A stretch of DNA of 64,000 nucleotides from Anaerolineales bacterium (GCA_030834895.1 JAUQXA010000024.1:496001-560000); one strand, 5' to 3'. Numbered from the stretch's first letter, positions 32,905-42,793 are shown. The notes: generated by a model not told the origin, from the sequence alone. Translations and numbers: made by a program.

Positions 32905-34935
32905 TTAATCATAGATTTCAGGACCGACAACCTGATTGCTTGTGCCTGAAGAATTAATAAAACTCTCCGCAGTTTTTATTTCCTCTTCATCACCAATCAT
33001 CCCAACCCGGTCACCTTTCTGAAAAACTGTGGCAGATTTGGGATTCGCCATTATTTGGTCGCCTCGCAGAATTGCCACAATCGACGCCCCGGTTCTTGTT
33101 CTCAAATTTGCCTGCCCAAGGCTTTGGCCAATGAGCGGACTTCCTTCCGGCACGCGAAACCATCTTATCTCAATGCTGTTTGCCGCATTGATTAACTCGC
33201 GGAGCATGCGATGCTCCTCTTCGGTATCGATTTGCAGATTGTAATGATCGTGCCGGACTGCGTCGGTATAGCGGGAAATTTCCTGAAATGGGAATCCCAA
33301 TTTCATCAGGGCATGTCTCACGATCTCCAATCCGCCCTCCAATTCAGGGTGGATCACATCCTGGGCGCCAAATTCAGCAAGTCGTTTGATTCCCTCCTCG
33401 GTTGTCGCACGAGCAACAATCGGCAGTTCGGGGGCCAGGTCGCGTGCAGTGGTTACGACCAAAGCGCTGGCGTCTTCATCGGGACCAGCCACAACCAACG
33501 CCCGGGCGCGTTCCAACCCGGCATGAGTGAGGACTTCCGAGTTGGCCGCGTCTCCAAATAGAACGGGGATTCCGCTTGCTCCTAATTCGTTTATCCTCTC
33601 CGTATCTGATTCCACTACAAGATGGTGAATTTTCATTTCCTTGAGCAAGCTGACAATGTGACGTCCCACTCGTCCATACCCGACGATCACAACGTGGTCT
33701 TTGATGGTTTCATCCACCGGCGGTGGCAGCGGAGTGTGACGGTCGAAGGTTCCCCAAAGTTTGGGATGCCGCTGGAAATATTTTTCCGCGGGGTTGACGA
33801 GGCGGAACATTGCCGGATTTAACATAATGGAGATGAGTGCGCCAGCCAGTATCATCGAATACTGGTTCTGGTCGATCAAACCCAGGACAACGCCTGCCTG
33901 ACCGAGGATGAAGGAGAATTCACCGATCTGACTCAGCCCGGCAGCGATCACCAATGTTGTGCGGGCCGGCCAGGGGAAAATAAAACCCATCAACAACGTT
34001 GTTAGCGGCTTGCCGATTATGATCAGGGTGGTCAAGATCAGGATTTGTCCAATGTTGGAAATCAGATAGATGGGATTCACAAGCATCCCAATGGAGACAA
34101 AGAATAGGATGGCAAAGGCCTCCCGAAACGGAAAGACATCCGCGCCTACCTGGTGGCTAAGCGGTGATTCGCTAATGACCACTCCTGCCACAAATGCGCC
34201 CAATGCCAACGAAACGCCGAATATTTCCGCCGCGCCAATAGCAGTACCAAGTGTAATCGCCAGGATGGCAAGAATGAAAAGCTCGCGAGACCGTGTATGG
34301 GCGATCTGCATCAATACCCAGGGAATCAGCCTTTTCCCAACGAAGAAAACCAGTATGACAAAAGCCGCGGCTTTCAGCAAGGTTAGTCCAAATTCCGCCC
34401 AGTCCAATCCATTGGAGATGTTTGCAAGGGTTGGCATCAAAACTAGAATCAAGACTGTGGCCAAATCTTCCAAAACCAGCCATCCAACCGCTGCCTGTCC
34501 ATGTATCGTGTTCAACAGTCCATTGTCCATCAAGCCGCGCAGCAGGACTACTGTACTGGCAATCGATATTGCCAATCCCAGGACAATTCCTGATATCGGT
34601 GTCCATCCCCATACTTGACTGATTCCCAGTCCCATGAGAGTGGCAAGTGTCATTTGACCTAATGCGCCGGGAACTGCAATTGCGCGCACCTTCCACAAAT
34701 CATTGAGCGAGAAGTGCAGCCCCACACCGAACATCAAAAAGATCACCCCTAACTCTGCGAGTTGGCTGATGGTTTCCGTGTCGCCAACAAAGCCGGGAGT
34801 GAAAGGTCCTATGACAATTCCTGCGAGCAAATAACCGATGATCGTTGGCAGCCCCAGACGGCGTGCAAGTAAACCGCCAAGGAATGCAACAACCAGGGCT
34901 ACGGCAATATTAATAAGTAAGGGTATTTCGTGCAT
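32905..34935 (-). CDS. CPA2 cation:proton antiporter with TrkA-N and TrkA-C domains (KefB/YbaL type)
   Basis: A 676-residue antiporter. Residues about 1-390 hold 12 or so membrane segments of the Na+/H+ exchanger fold (ARRLGLPTIIGYLLAGIVIGPFTPGF is the CPA2 opening). A Rossmann TrkA-N domain follows (DHVVIVGYGRVGRHIVSLL), then a TrkA-C domain at the end (GSPLIGQSLGQANLRTRTGASIVAILRGDQ). Such proteins exchange K+ or Na+ for H+ and are gated by nucleotide or glutathione binding to the Rossmann part. The gene stands alone; a small-RNA-like locus lies after it. Confidence 0.93.
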   Translation of the reverse strand: MHEIPLLINIAVALVVAFLGGLLARRLGLPTIIGYLLAGIVIGPFTPGFVGDTETISQLAELGVIFLMFGVGLHFSLNDLWKVRAIAVPGALGQMTLATLMGLGISQVWGWTPISGIVLGLAISIASTVVLLRGLMDNGLLNTIHGQAAVGWLVLEDLATVLILVLMPTLANISNGLDWAEFGLTLLKAAAFVILVFFVGKRLIPWVLMQIAHTRSRELFILAILAITLGTAIGAAEIFGVSLALGAFVAGVVISESPLSHQVGADVFPFREAFAILFFVSIGMLVNPIYLISNIGQILILTTLIIIGKPLTTLLMGFIFPWPARTTLVIAAGLSQIGEFSFILGQAGVVLGLIDQNQYSMILAGALISIMLNPAMFRLVNPAEKYFQRHPKLWGTFDRHTPLPPPVDETIKDHVVIVGYGRVGRHIVSLLKEMKIHHLVVESDTERINELGASGIPVLFGDAANSEVLTHAGLERARALVVAGPDEDASALVVTTARDLAPELPIVARATTEEGIKRLAEFGAQDVIHPELEGGLEIVRHALMKLGFPFQEISRYTDAVRHDHYNLQIDTEEEHRMLRELINAANSIEIRWFRVPEGSPLIGQSLGQANLRTRTGASIVAILRGDQIMANPKSATVFQKGDRVGMIGDEEEIKTAESFINSSGTSNQVVGPEIYD

Positions 34936-34992
34936 GGATTCTCTCGTTTCAGTTTTAGGGTGCGACCACGATTGGATTTTATCCTGTTTCGT

Positions 34993-35031
34993 AAAAAAAA
35001 CAGCCCTCCCATTTCCAAACGGGAGGGCTGT
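34993..35031 (-). terminator. Intrinsic terminator of the amino acid permease gene
   Basis: Read leftward: 11-bp stem ACAGCCCTCCC / GGGAGGGCTGT (35000-35010 and 35021-35031), 10-nt loop, then seven T's (A's at 34993-34999 on the + strand). Confidence 0.88.
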
Positions 35032-35077
35032 TCTATCTAACTAACTTGCTTGTCTATCTTGCAAAAGAGAGGGGAAA

Positions 35078-36766
35078 TTAATCGTCGCCTTTGCCTTTGG
35101 CGGCTGCAGCCATGTCGGCTTCGATGCGGCGGAGTTCGGCTTCGTCGGCCGCTTTCGGCCCCTTGAAGTTGGCTTTGGCGTAACCGAACCAATAGATTGC
35201 GAGGATAACGCCAAAGATAACCATGGTCCACAGCACCAGTTCATTGGGAGGGAGAATGAACAGGATGCAGATGAAGACCGTGTAAACCACAGCAATGATA
35301 TTGAGGACTGGACCCCAACTGCCGAGGTTCCAGGGGGCAGTTTCTTTGGTGGTGTACACACCCTTCTTCGACAGTTTGTTGCGAACATTCAGGAAGACCG
35401 GAATGTTGTAGGCAATGTACAACGTAATGGTCGAAATGGATGTCACAACGAAGTAGGCTGCGGAGTACACGCAGGTCAAAACTGCGAGCACGCTGGTGAT
35501 GAGGATGGACTTGACCGGTGTGCGCAGTCTGGGGTGAATGAAGCGGAACGCCGAGGAGAAGGGCATGCCGTCATCGCGTGCAAAGGCAAAGAACATGCGG
35601 CTCATGCTGGTGACGGTGGAGAGACCGCACAACCACATACCGCCAAAGACGATGATGGCGACGATGTTGGCGAAGAATGTGGACAAGCCTTGATAGGCGA
35701 TGTAAAGCACTGGGTACGGGTCGCTGGCTGTGGCGGCAATGTCGGGAATGTTGAATGTGAATGCCATCAGTACGATGTAACCGACAATAGCAGATACGGC
35801 CACCGAAAGGAACACACCCCAGGCGCTGTTCAAGCGCGCCATCACGGTCTCTTCCGCAACGTGGGCGGAGGCATCATAGCCGGTGTAGGTCCATTGAGCC
35901 TGGAGGAATGCAAGTGTGAACACCAGAGCATAGGGCGCCACTTTGTATAGATTGACCATTCCCGGGAAGATGGCGAAGAACGGTGATTTCATCACCGCGG
36001 TGCCAAATACCAGGGCTGGTCCAGTCGTCCCATCTGCGAAGGTTGCCGAGGCGGCATCCAACGGGTTCACGGTATTGACCGCCTGAAACACAAATGAAAG
36101 TGGCTGGTGATTCTTGCCGAAGATAGTAAGTAAAAGGGCAATAATCAACACGCCGCCGATGTGCCAGTAGACGCTAAAGTCGTTCAACATGGCGGTCAAC
36201 TTGATGCCGTAGACGTTGATCAACACTTGGGGAATCATGATCAAGATCATAACGAAGATGTAGAAGCCCCAACTGCTGAGTGTCCAGCCGAACAAGCCGC
36301 CCAAAGCCGGAGCAGCCGGGTCCAAGCCAAACATTCGGGTAATCAAGCCCATGCCATAGATCGCCGCGCCGATGTTGATGCCAGCGGTAATGGTAATCTG
36401 GCCGACCATGTTCATCCATGCGGTCACCCAACCCCAGCCCACGCCGCCCAACTTTGAAGCCCAAAAGTACAAGCCTCCGGCGGTGGGGTATGAGGAAGCG
36501 ATCTCAGCCATGGAGGCCGCAATGCACAGGGTGAATACACTAACCACAGGCCAGCCGACTGTGTTGATGATGGGTCCGGCAAACTTGAGGCCGTAACCAA
36601 ACAACAACATCGCGCCGGTCAAAATGGAGATGATGGAAAATGAGATGGCGAAATTTGAAAACCCACCCATCTCGCGGAACAGCTGCTGGGCGTAACCCAG
36701 TTTGTGAAGTTCTTTCATATCCTGCTGAATTTGGTCTTCGCGGGACAATTGTTCTTTCTTGCTCAT
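35078..36766 (-). CDS. APC superfamily amino acid permease
   Basis: A 562-residue permease with about 12 membrane segments. The N-terminal block LGYAQQLFREMGGFSNFAISFSIISILTG and ASMAEIASSYPTAGGLYFWAS are typical of the amino acid/choline transporter (ACT) branch, which moves amino acids, GABA or choline with H+. The charged C-terminal tail (about 535-562) is rich in Ala, Glu and Lys. It has its own terminator downstream and no catabolic partner beside it, so the substrate is not evident. Confidence 0.9.
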   Translation of the reverse strand: MSKKEQLSREDQIQQDMKELHKLGYAQQLFREMGGFSNFAISFSIISILTGAMLLFGYGLKFAGPIINTVGWPVVSVFTLCIAASMAEIASSYPTAGGLYFWASKLGGVGWGWVTAWMNMVGQITITAGINIGAAIYGMGLITRMFGLDPAAPALGGLFGWTLSSWGFYIFVMILIMIPQVLINVYGIKLTAMLNDFSVYWHIGGVLIIALLLTIFGKNHQPLSFVFQAVNTVNPLDAASATFADGTTGPALVFGTAVMKSPFFAIFPGMVNLYKVAPYALVFTLAFLQAQWTYTGYDASAHVAEETVMARLNSAWGVFLSVAVSAIVGYIVLMAFTFNIPDIAATASDPYPVLYIAYQGLSTFFANIVAIIVFGGMWLCGLSTVTSMSRMFFAFARDDGMPFSSAFRFIHPRLRTPVKSILITSVLAVLTCVYSAAYFVVTSISTITLYIAYNIPVFLNVRNKLSKKGVYTTKETAPWNLGSWGPVLNIIAVVYTVFICILFILPPNELVLWTMVIFGVILAIYWFGYAKANFKGPKAADEAELRRIEADMAAAAKGKGDD

Positions 36767-37000
36767 GCGTCAATACTCCTTGTGAAATAGTTTGGACAAT
36801 ACGATGAACAGAAACAAAGAACGGAAAGCGAACACAGCGATACGCGATAAGCCTCCTTCTTCCCCTTCCCCGGACCTGTGGGAATGATGAAAGTTAAAAA
36901 AACATTAGCGTTGAAAAATAATCTTGATCACTTGAAATATTATGAAAGATTTTGAAGTATTTCGGCGCTAAATTGAGCGCATTATCGCACAAAATTGCAC

Positions 37001-37029
37001 TTGCGTGAATAGAAAATATGTTCTATAAT
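37001..37029 (+). promoter_or_regulatory. Promoter of the radical SAM gene
   Basis: TTGCGT (37001-37006), 17-bp spacer, TATAAT (37024-37029), only 7 nt before the ATG at 37037; a leaderless-type start. The 270 bp before the gene otherwise hold no ORF. Confidence 0.65.
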
Positions 37030-37036
37030 CGGGTTT

Positions 37037-38194
37037 ATGGACTCTGCCGACACTCTTAGGCTATTAACTTCTCAGATGTGTTTCGAGGCGGATGGCGAAC
37101 CTGTCCAGCCACACGCCACCCCAAGCTGTTTCAGTCCGAAGGAGCGCGACCAGACATTTGTCCACCCCGCCCAACTCCCCAACGGACAGCGTATCATGCT
37201 GCTCAAGACTCTTCTTTCTTCAGTTTGTGAGCGCGATTGTTTCTACTGTCCCTTCCGGGCTGGGCGTGATTTCCGCCGTGCTACGTTCAAGCCTGATGAA
37301 TTTGCGAGTCTGTTTGCGAAACTGTCGGCGGCGAAAATGGCCGAAGGCATGTTCCTCAGCTCGGGGCTGGCGGGCGGCGGCGCGCGGACTCAAGATAAGC
37401 TCATCGCCACCGCTGAAATCCTGCGCGGGAAATATCAATATCGTGGATATATCCATTTGAAGATCATGCCGGGCGCGGAGAAGGATCAAGTCTATCGCGC
37501 CATGCAACTCGCGGACCGCGTCTCCATCAACTTGGAAGCGCCTAACACCGAGCGCCTCGCCAGGCTTGCGCCACGTAAAATGTTTTTCGAAGAGTTACTG
37601 GAGCCGTTGAAATGGGTGGAGGAATTCCGTAGCACGATCCCCGCCTATAAATTTTGGAAAGGACATGCTCCTTCGACTGTCACCCAGTTTGTGGCGGGCG
37701 GCTCCGATGAAAGCGACCTTGAACTATTGACTGCCACAGCCTGGTTGAACAAAAATGTGAGATTGAAGCGGGCATATTTTTCAGCGTTCAATCCCATTCA
37801 AGATACGCCGTTTGAAAATAAACCACCCACCGACCCCATGCGCGAGCATCGTTTATATCAAGCTTCGTTTTTGTTGCGCGATTACGGCTTCGACCTCGAA
37901 GACCTGCCATTTACCCACGAAAGCAACCTGCCGCTCCACACCGATCCCAAACAGGCGAGGGCGCAGATGTATTTGCGGGAACAGCCCATCGAGATCAACA
38001 AAGCAGACAAACGTGATTTGATTCGCGTACCGGGCATTGGCTTGAAAGGCGCCGACGCAATCCTTCGCGCAAGAAAGACAAGCCGCTTACGCGACTTGTC
38101 TGTTCTGCGAAAATTAGGGATTGTTGCGGAACGCGCCGCCCCGTTTATTCTGCTGGACGGCAGAAGAGCACCCCAACAGACCACTCTGTTTTAG
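37037..38194 (+). CDS. Radical SAM protein linked to DNA modification or repair, with HhH domain
   Basis: A 385-residue radical SAM enzyme. CERDCFYC gives the CxxxCxxC cluster motif near residue 60, followed by FRRATFKPDEFASLF and FLSSGLAGGGARTQDKL, which mark the family known as putative DNA modification/repair radical SAM proteins. The C-terminus carries a helix-hairpin-helix DNA-binding unit (KADKRDLIRVPGIGLKGADAIL). Members usually stand beside a uracil-DNA glycosylase-like partner gene; none lies here, since the next gene is a convergent patatin whose end is 3 bp away. The reaction is unknown. Confidence 0.88.
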   Translation: MDSADTLRLLTSQMCFEADGEPVQPHATPSCFSPKERDQTFVHPAQLPNGQRIMLLKTLLSSVCERDCFYCPFRAGRDFRRATFKPDEFASLFAKLSAAKMAEGMFLSSGLAGGGARTQDKLIATAEILRGKYQYRGYIHLKIMPGAEKDQVYRAMQLADRVSINLEAPNTERLARLAPRKMFFEELLEPLKWVEEFRSTIPAYKFWKGHAPSTVTQFVAGGSDESDLELLTATAWLNKNVRLKRAYFSAFNPIQDTPFENKPPTDPMREHRLYQASFLLRDYGFDLEDLPFTHESNLPLHTDPKQARAQMYLREQPIEINKADKRDLIRVPGIGLKGADAILRARKTSRLRDLSVLRKLGIVAERAAPFILLDGRRAPQQTTLF

Positions 38195-38197
38195 GGG

Positions 38198-41100
38198 CTA
38201 TGTGGTTATTTGGCTGAGCCATTCACCCATCAACCCTTCGGGCATCTTGAAAATTCCCAAGTCCAACAAGCCAATATACATAACGAACAAAGCGCCGAGC
38301 ACTAACAAGACGGACAGAACCGAAACCAGCGCGCGTATGATGCCACTGGGAAGACGTTTGTCCAGCCATTTGTTAATTAGGGTAAGCAGAAGGTGGGCAA
38401 CGAACGTTATGGCAAACGAGTAAATCCCAATTTGTTGTACATCTTTGGCGCCAAACAACCAGCCCGCAAGTCCCAACAGAATTTCGAAAACATACAATAA
38501 CCAAACCCAGTACCCTGCAAATAAAAAGTTGCCCAGGGAATTGGGAAGCGCGACCGCCAAAATTCCGGAAAGAATACCGCCTGCCGATGTGATCCATTTG
38601 GCAGGCGTGGAAAAGGCCTTGTGACTGCCCGAAAGTCCGTTCAAAAGAGTTCCAAGAACTTGCAAGGCGCGTGTGCTGACTAGCATGGTATCCCGTGGTG
38701 AAAATTCCCGGTCGATAAAATAGCCGCTTCTGAAATTTTCCGTTATCTTTTCAGGATTTGATAAACGGTGGATTGCCTTGTACAGTGATTCAGCCTGCTC
38801 GTCTTTCAACCCATAGCGGGATTTGTATTTTCCGGCAACCGATTTCTCCGCAGTCTTTCTTTCCACTTCGGTCTTTGCCTGGAAGATTCTTGCCTCGTCC
38901 CGCGATGTCAATTCATCCTGAAGGATGGCGCGGTGAAGTTCTTCGATTAATTCATCCCGGTCCGTGTCTCCCCTCTGCACAGCCTTGACCAAAGACTCGG
39001 CACTGTCGAGCCGCCCCCACATCATGTCATTCTCACGCCATTCCCTGTCGAAGAACGCGCCGAAATTGGCAAGAGCCGTCCCGGCCAGTTTCTTTTCGCC
39101 TTTTTTGTTTTCGTTGAATAAATTGGTCGCATCCTTCGGACTGATGCGGATGATCTCCACTTCATCCGACTCCTCCACGCCTGTTCCATAATAAACGGGG
39201 AAAATCAACATATCGTAATATTCAAAACGGTCGTGATAGTAGGAGAGGCACTTTTGCAGTGGAGTGCGGGTATCCTTTTTCCCTTTTTTGAACGGCTTGC
39301 TGCCAAGCGCCGACCTTACTTTGCGGCTGACCAGTGACAAACTCTGGCAGATATATCCCGTGCGCTTGGGGTTGGGAAGATGTTCCGAAAGAGCGCAGCT
39401 TAACCTCTCAATCCTATCGAACGCCTCTTTCAGTTTTGTTTTGTTCGCGGAGGTAGATTCCAAAGCCCCAGCCAGTTCATCAAGGCGGGTTTGTCCTGCG
39501 CCGCCACTTGGCTCTTCAAGATATTTTTTCAATCCTGACAGCTCATTCACATAAACCTGAAGTTGTTCATCGCTCTGTGGTTTTTCGAGCAGCGATTGAG
39601 AACGAAGCCTCCGTCCGCGCGCGCGTAAATACCCGTATGCATCATTGATCCTCTTCTTGATTTCAGTTAATTCAGTGATGGCTTTGTCCCGGTCAAGTTT
39701 TGCGAAGTCCAGCTTGAGACCGCTGGCCTTGATGATTTGTCCCGCCTCTTCCAGTATTTCCTCCTGCTCGTCAAGGCTGATACGTCCGTCGAAGGAATAA
39801 ACAGCCCTCAGCAGTTTGTTGATGATGTTTTGCAGGAAAAGCAGACGGCGCATTCGCCAGGTTGAATCCAGGCGGAAGAGAATATCGTTTTCAGACCTGT
39901 GAGTTTTGCTTAATTGAGGATCTGTGGCGTAACGGTCATGTCGCCAACCCTCCAGAAGGGCTCCCAGATTTTCAGCCTGTTTTCCAGTCTCCGCCCAATT
40001 CCAGGCGCGCAGGATGGCGGACTTCCAATCTTCCATGATGCATGACACTCTTAACTGATGGTATGTGGCATAACTGACGCCGAACCATTCGAGCAGTTCA
40101 TTATCGAAATATTTTTCCGCCCAGCCTTTGGGGTCGCTTTGCCAGCCTTTGACATCCCGTTTATCCAAAACAGAGACAAGGTTGATGCTTCCAATGATGC
40201 GGTTTACACGCTGGATCAACTGGTTGCGTTCAACAACCTTTTCCAGGTCCTCACGAATAGGTTCATACCGTGGAATGGAAAGCAGCGCAGCCATTACATT
40301 TTGGAATGCGTCCGGCTTTTCGCTGGCGTCAACATTTTGAGGATATTCCGGCGAGGGGTCGATATAGATCAGCTTGCGGTCGATTAGCTGGTCGGCGCGG
40401 CGGCGAAGCAGCGCCTCGGTGGCGTAGCTAAACGGCTTGTTATCCAGATACCCCCCATCGCCAAAGGAACGCCTTGGAAAATCGTCCCCCGCCTTCTCGT
40501 AGTCCTTGTAAAAAGCAGACCATTTTTCAGGTTTGTACTTGTACTCTTCAAATTCCTTTGTCTGAAGGGTGCTTTTAATATCCTCCAACTGCATGGGCTC
40601 GAAGGCAAACGGAAATGACGATGTGCAGCGGGCAACATAAGCCAGAAAGGGATTGTTGCCTTTTTCGAAATCATTGCTGTACACTTTTTCGGTTTCAGAC
40701 TCAGTTTCCTTCCCCGCTGCATCCCGCGTCGAATAATGGAAGCGGAAAATATTCCGAAACCGCGACTCGCGAACATGGGCATTTGCTACCGGCAGGTCCA
40801 CCGTCAAACCACGGATGTCTGTAGCGGTGATGAACAAGTCGAGTTCGTTCACAAAGGGTGATAGCTCATTGGAAACGGGGACCGTCCCGCCTGATTCCAT
40901 TTCATGCAGCGCTTTGAGCAGGTGAAAATACATCCGCTGGCTATTGAGCAGGGACAATGGCGGGTTTTGCGTGCCCAGTCCGGGAACTTCCGATTTTCTA
41001 TCGTTGATGAGCTTTGTTATATCGCCTTGGTCGAGCCATATATCTTTCAGCCCCTCGATTGATTGTCCGTTTGCCAGCGCCTTTGCAAGATAAACGGCAT

Positions 41101-41410
41101 TAATTCCGCCCGCGGAGGTGCCCGAAAGAATGTCTATGACGAATCTGGTACGCAGGTTTTCTCCAAGACGGCGATAGACTTTTTCGGATGCACTCAATTG
41201 ATCTGTCCGTAGAAGGTAATGGCTTTCGTCACCAACCTGTCTCGCCGTTGCTCGCACCATGCTGTACAGTTCCTTCGTAACCCCATAAATATAAATCGCG
41301 AGCGAGACCCCACCATACATGACCACTGCAAAGCGGGTTTCTTTTTCAAGCGGCGGACATTCATTGGAAACTTCAATGTCAACACCAGACGATGCATTGT
41401 TCGATTTCAT
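38198..41410 (-). CDS. Large patatin-like phospholipase with C-terminal membrane region
   Basis: A 1070-residue protein. The patatin core is in the N-terminal 400 residues: VVMYGGVSLAIYIYGV (oxyanion loop), nucleophile Ser99 in GTSAGG, and the catalytic Asp in GDGGYLDNKPF (about residue 320). A long central region (400-900) is mostly helical with charged segments. Four or so hydrophobic segments lie in the last 130 residues, so it may be bound to the membrane. Patatins cleave acyl esters of phospholipids. Its stop lies 3 bp from that of the convergent radical SAM gene. Its length is far above the usual patatin of 300 residues; it resembles the DUF3376 patatin group. Confidence 0.85.
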   Translation of the reverse strand: MKSNNASSGVDIEVSNECPPLEKETRFAVVMYGGVSLAIYIYGVTKELYSMVRATARQVGDESHYLLRTDQLSASEKVYRRLGENLRTRFVIDILSGTSAGGINAVYLAKALANGQSIEGLKDIWLDQGDITKLINDRKSEVPGLGTQNPPLSLLNSQRMYFHLLKALHEMESGGTVPVSNELSPFVNELDLFITATDIRGLTVDLPVANAHVRESRFRNIFRFHYSTRDAAGKETESETEKVYSNDFEKGNNPFLAYVARCTSSFPFAFEPMQLEDIKSTLQTKEFEEYKYKPEKWSAFYKDYEKAGDDFPRRSFGDGGYLDNKPFSYATEALLRRRADQLIDRKLIYIDPSPEYPQNVDASEKPDAFQNVMAALLSIPRYEPIREDLEKVVERNQLIQRVNRIIGSINLVSVLDKRDVKGWQSDPKGWAEKYFDNELLEWFGVSYATYHQLRVSCIMEDWKSAILRAWNWAETGKQAENLGALLEGWRHDRYATDPQLSKTHRSENDILFRLDSTWRMRRLLFLQNIINKLLRAVYSFDGRISLDEQEEILEEAGQIIKASGLKLDFAKLDRDKAITELTEIKKRINDAYGYLRARGRRLRSQSLLEKPQSDEQLQVYVNELSGLKKYLEEPSGGAGQTRLDELAGALESTSANKTKLKEAFDRIERLSCALSEHLPNPKRTGYICQSLSLVSRKVRSALGSKPFKKGKKDTRTPLQKCLSYYHDRFEYYDMLIFPVYYGTGVEESDEVEIIRISPKDATNLFNENKKGEKKLAGTALANFGAFFDREWRENDMMWGRLDSAESLVKAVQRGDTDRDELIEELHRAILQDELTSRDEARIFQAKTEVERKTAEKSVAGKYKSRYGLKDEQAESLYKAIHRLSNPEKITENFRSGYFIDREFSPRDTMLVSTRALQVLGTLLNGLSGSHKAFSTPAKWITSAGGILSGILAVALPNSLGNFLFAGYWVWLLYVFEILLGLAGWLFGAKDVQQIGIYSFAITFVAHLLLTLINKWLDKRLPSGIIRALVSVLSVLLVLGALFVMYIGLLDLGIFKMPEGLMGEWLSQITT

Positions 41411-41615
41411 TACTGCCTCCGATAAAGTAAGACTTTCATTTCCTTATGCCATTCATTGTACAAATATTTTTGTTCAGATTCAATAACCAATCCTTGCAAT
41501 GAACATTCCTTGTAATCTTAAATATTTCGATATTTTAAGAATAAAGTCTTGTAATATATTCCATTATGACTATACTAATCAAATACGGTTTATTGTGAAA
41601 AGTAAAAAGGAGAAG

Positions 41616-42110
41616 ATGATGGTCTCAACAACAATGGAAACACTTTCAATAAGAACAGAAAATAAATTCCGAACCCTTATCACGAAACAAGTGTATAAGA
41701 AGGGCGAGGTGATCTGCGCCATTCCAAGCGAAAACGTCCTGGATAAGCCCAATCGATACACGGTGCAGATCGCGAAAGACAAGCACACACATGTCGGCAA
41801 ACTCGCGGCGCTGAATCATTCGTGCGATCCAAATGTCATTCTCGATACGGAACGCATGTTGATGATTGCCCGCTACGACATAGAAAAAGGACAGGAGCTT
41901 TCCTTCTTCTATCCATCCACGGAATGGGAAATGCAGGCGCCGTTTATCTGCCTGTGCGGTGCGACCAACTGTATCCATGTGGTTGCCGGTGCGCGCTTCC
42001 TGCCGCTCTCCACGCTGGAGATGCACTATCTCAGCCCACACATCCGTGAGATGATGATCGAACTACTAAACAACACAGAGCTGCATTTGAAGAAATTGCA
42101 GGAAGCATAG
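41616..42110 (+). CDS. SET-domain protein
   Basis: A 164-residue protein with the marks of a SET methyltransferase: KKGEVICAIPSE near the N-terminus, LNHSCDPNV (the NHSC SAM-binding knot) at about residue 69, GQELSFFYPSTEW (ELxF/Y), and a post-SET-like CLCGATNC at about 115. SET enzymes methylate protein lysines; bacterial targets are mostly unknown. The start at 41616 follows AAAAGGAG at 3-5 nt; the longer frame from 41499 lacks this. It is a single gene closed by a strong terminator. Confidence 0.85.
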   Translation: MMVSTTMETLSIRTENKFRTLITKQVYKKGEVICAIPSENVLDKPNRYTVQIAKDKHTHVGKLAALNHSCDPNVILDTERMLMIARYDIEKGQELSFFYPSTEWEMQAPFICLCGATNCIHVVAGARFLPLSTLEMHYLSPHIREMMIELLNNTELHLKKLQEA

Positions 42111-42115
42111 GGCAC

Positions 42116-42154
42116 AAAAAACTCCGAAATCCTCATGACTTCGGAGTTTTTTTT
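42116..42154. terminator. Bidirectional terminator between SET gene and the convergent hypothetical gene
   Basis: Stem AACTCCGAA / TTCGGAGTT (42120-42128 and 42140-42148) flanked by AAAAA on the left and TTTTTTTT on the right, so it can stop transcription from both sides. Confidence 0.88.
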
Positions 42155-42155
42155 A

Positions 42156-42578
42156 TTACAACTTGCGATGAAGCGCCAACAGTGTGTATGCTCCTGCCCA
42201 GGGTTTTCCCAGACGATGATTATCTGAAACGACGACATTGCCAAGTTTGGATGCAATCTGCGGCATGAGCATGGCAATGGCGCCCCAATCGTCATTCAGC
42301 ACGGCGGACTTCATTTTTTCGGCAGTTTGCCCTGTCCACATCCATTCCATGCGGAATTTATCCGCCTTGACCCAGTAATCGCGTTTTTCCCAGGCGGCTA
42401 CCGAGGCATCGATCCCCTCTGAAATGGATTGCAATGCCAGCGCGATGAATGCAGCCATGTCCTTTGCCTCGGGGGTCACTTCGGACATTTTTGCCATTCC
42501 GCGCATGCACAACACAATAGACTTGATTAATCGGGTTCGTTCTTTTCCAACAGAATCAGGGTTAATGACACGGCTCAA
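42156..42578 (-). CDS. Conserved-looking hypothetical protein, 140 residues
   Basis: A small soluble, largely helical protein with no motif I recognise. It contains EGIDASVAAWEKRDYWVKADKFRMEW and ends in GKPWAGAYTLLALHRKL. No membrane segment or signal peptide. Its end abuts the shared terminator of the SET gene, and its codon use matches the neighbourhood. A function cannot be given. Confidence 0.65.
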   Translation of the reverse strand: MSRVINPDSVGKERTRLIKSIVLCMRGMAKMSEVTPEAKDMAAFIALALQSISEGIDASVAAWEKRDYWVKADKFRMEWMWTGQTAEKMKSAVLNDDWGAIAMLMPQIASKLGNVVVSDNHRLGKPWAGAYTLLALHRKL

Positions 42579-42679
42579 GAGGGATGCTCCAGAATTGGGA
42601 TTAAGTACGCAAGAGCGGCATTATACCCAGCAATTGAAAATCGTCAACTCAAAATGTGCCATAAATCGGGAAATCACAG

Positions 42680-42685
42680 TATAAT
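42680..42685 (+). promoter_or_regulatory. -10 box of the tRNA-Leu gene
   Basis: TATAAT 18 nt before the first base of the tRNA. No clear -35 at the usual distance. Confidence 0.45.
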
Positions 42686-42703
42686 TTCGCCCGCCCAACG
42701 CGC

Positions 42704-42788
42704 GGGGATGTGTTGGAATTGGCAGACAAGCATGACTTAGGATCATGTGCCGCAAGGCGTATGGGTTCGACTCCCATCATCCCCACCA
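42704..42788 (+). tRNA. tRNA-Leu (anticodon UAG)
   Basis: Seven-pair acceptor stem GGGGATG / CATCCCC (42704-42710, 42778-42784), discriminator A, and an encoded CCA (42786-42788). The anticodon loop CTTAGGA has TAG at 42738-42740, reading CUN Leu codons. A long variable arm (TGCCGCAAGGCGT) confirms class II. TTCGA is the T-loop start. A family A palindrome begins 6 bp after the CCA. Confidence 0.95.
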
Positions 42789-42793
42789 CACTC

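Noticed and set aside
36963..36980. Hairpin GCGCT/AGCGC before the radical SAM gene as a regulatory site
   Set aside because: The arms are only 5 bp and nothing else supports it.
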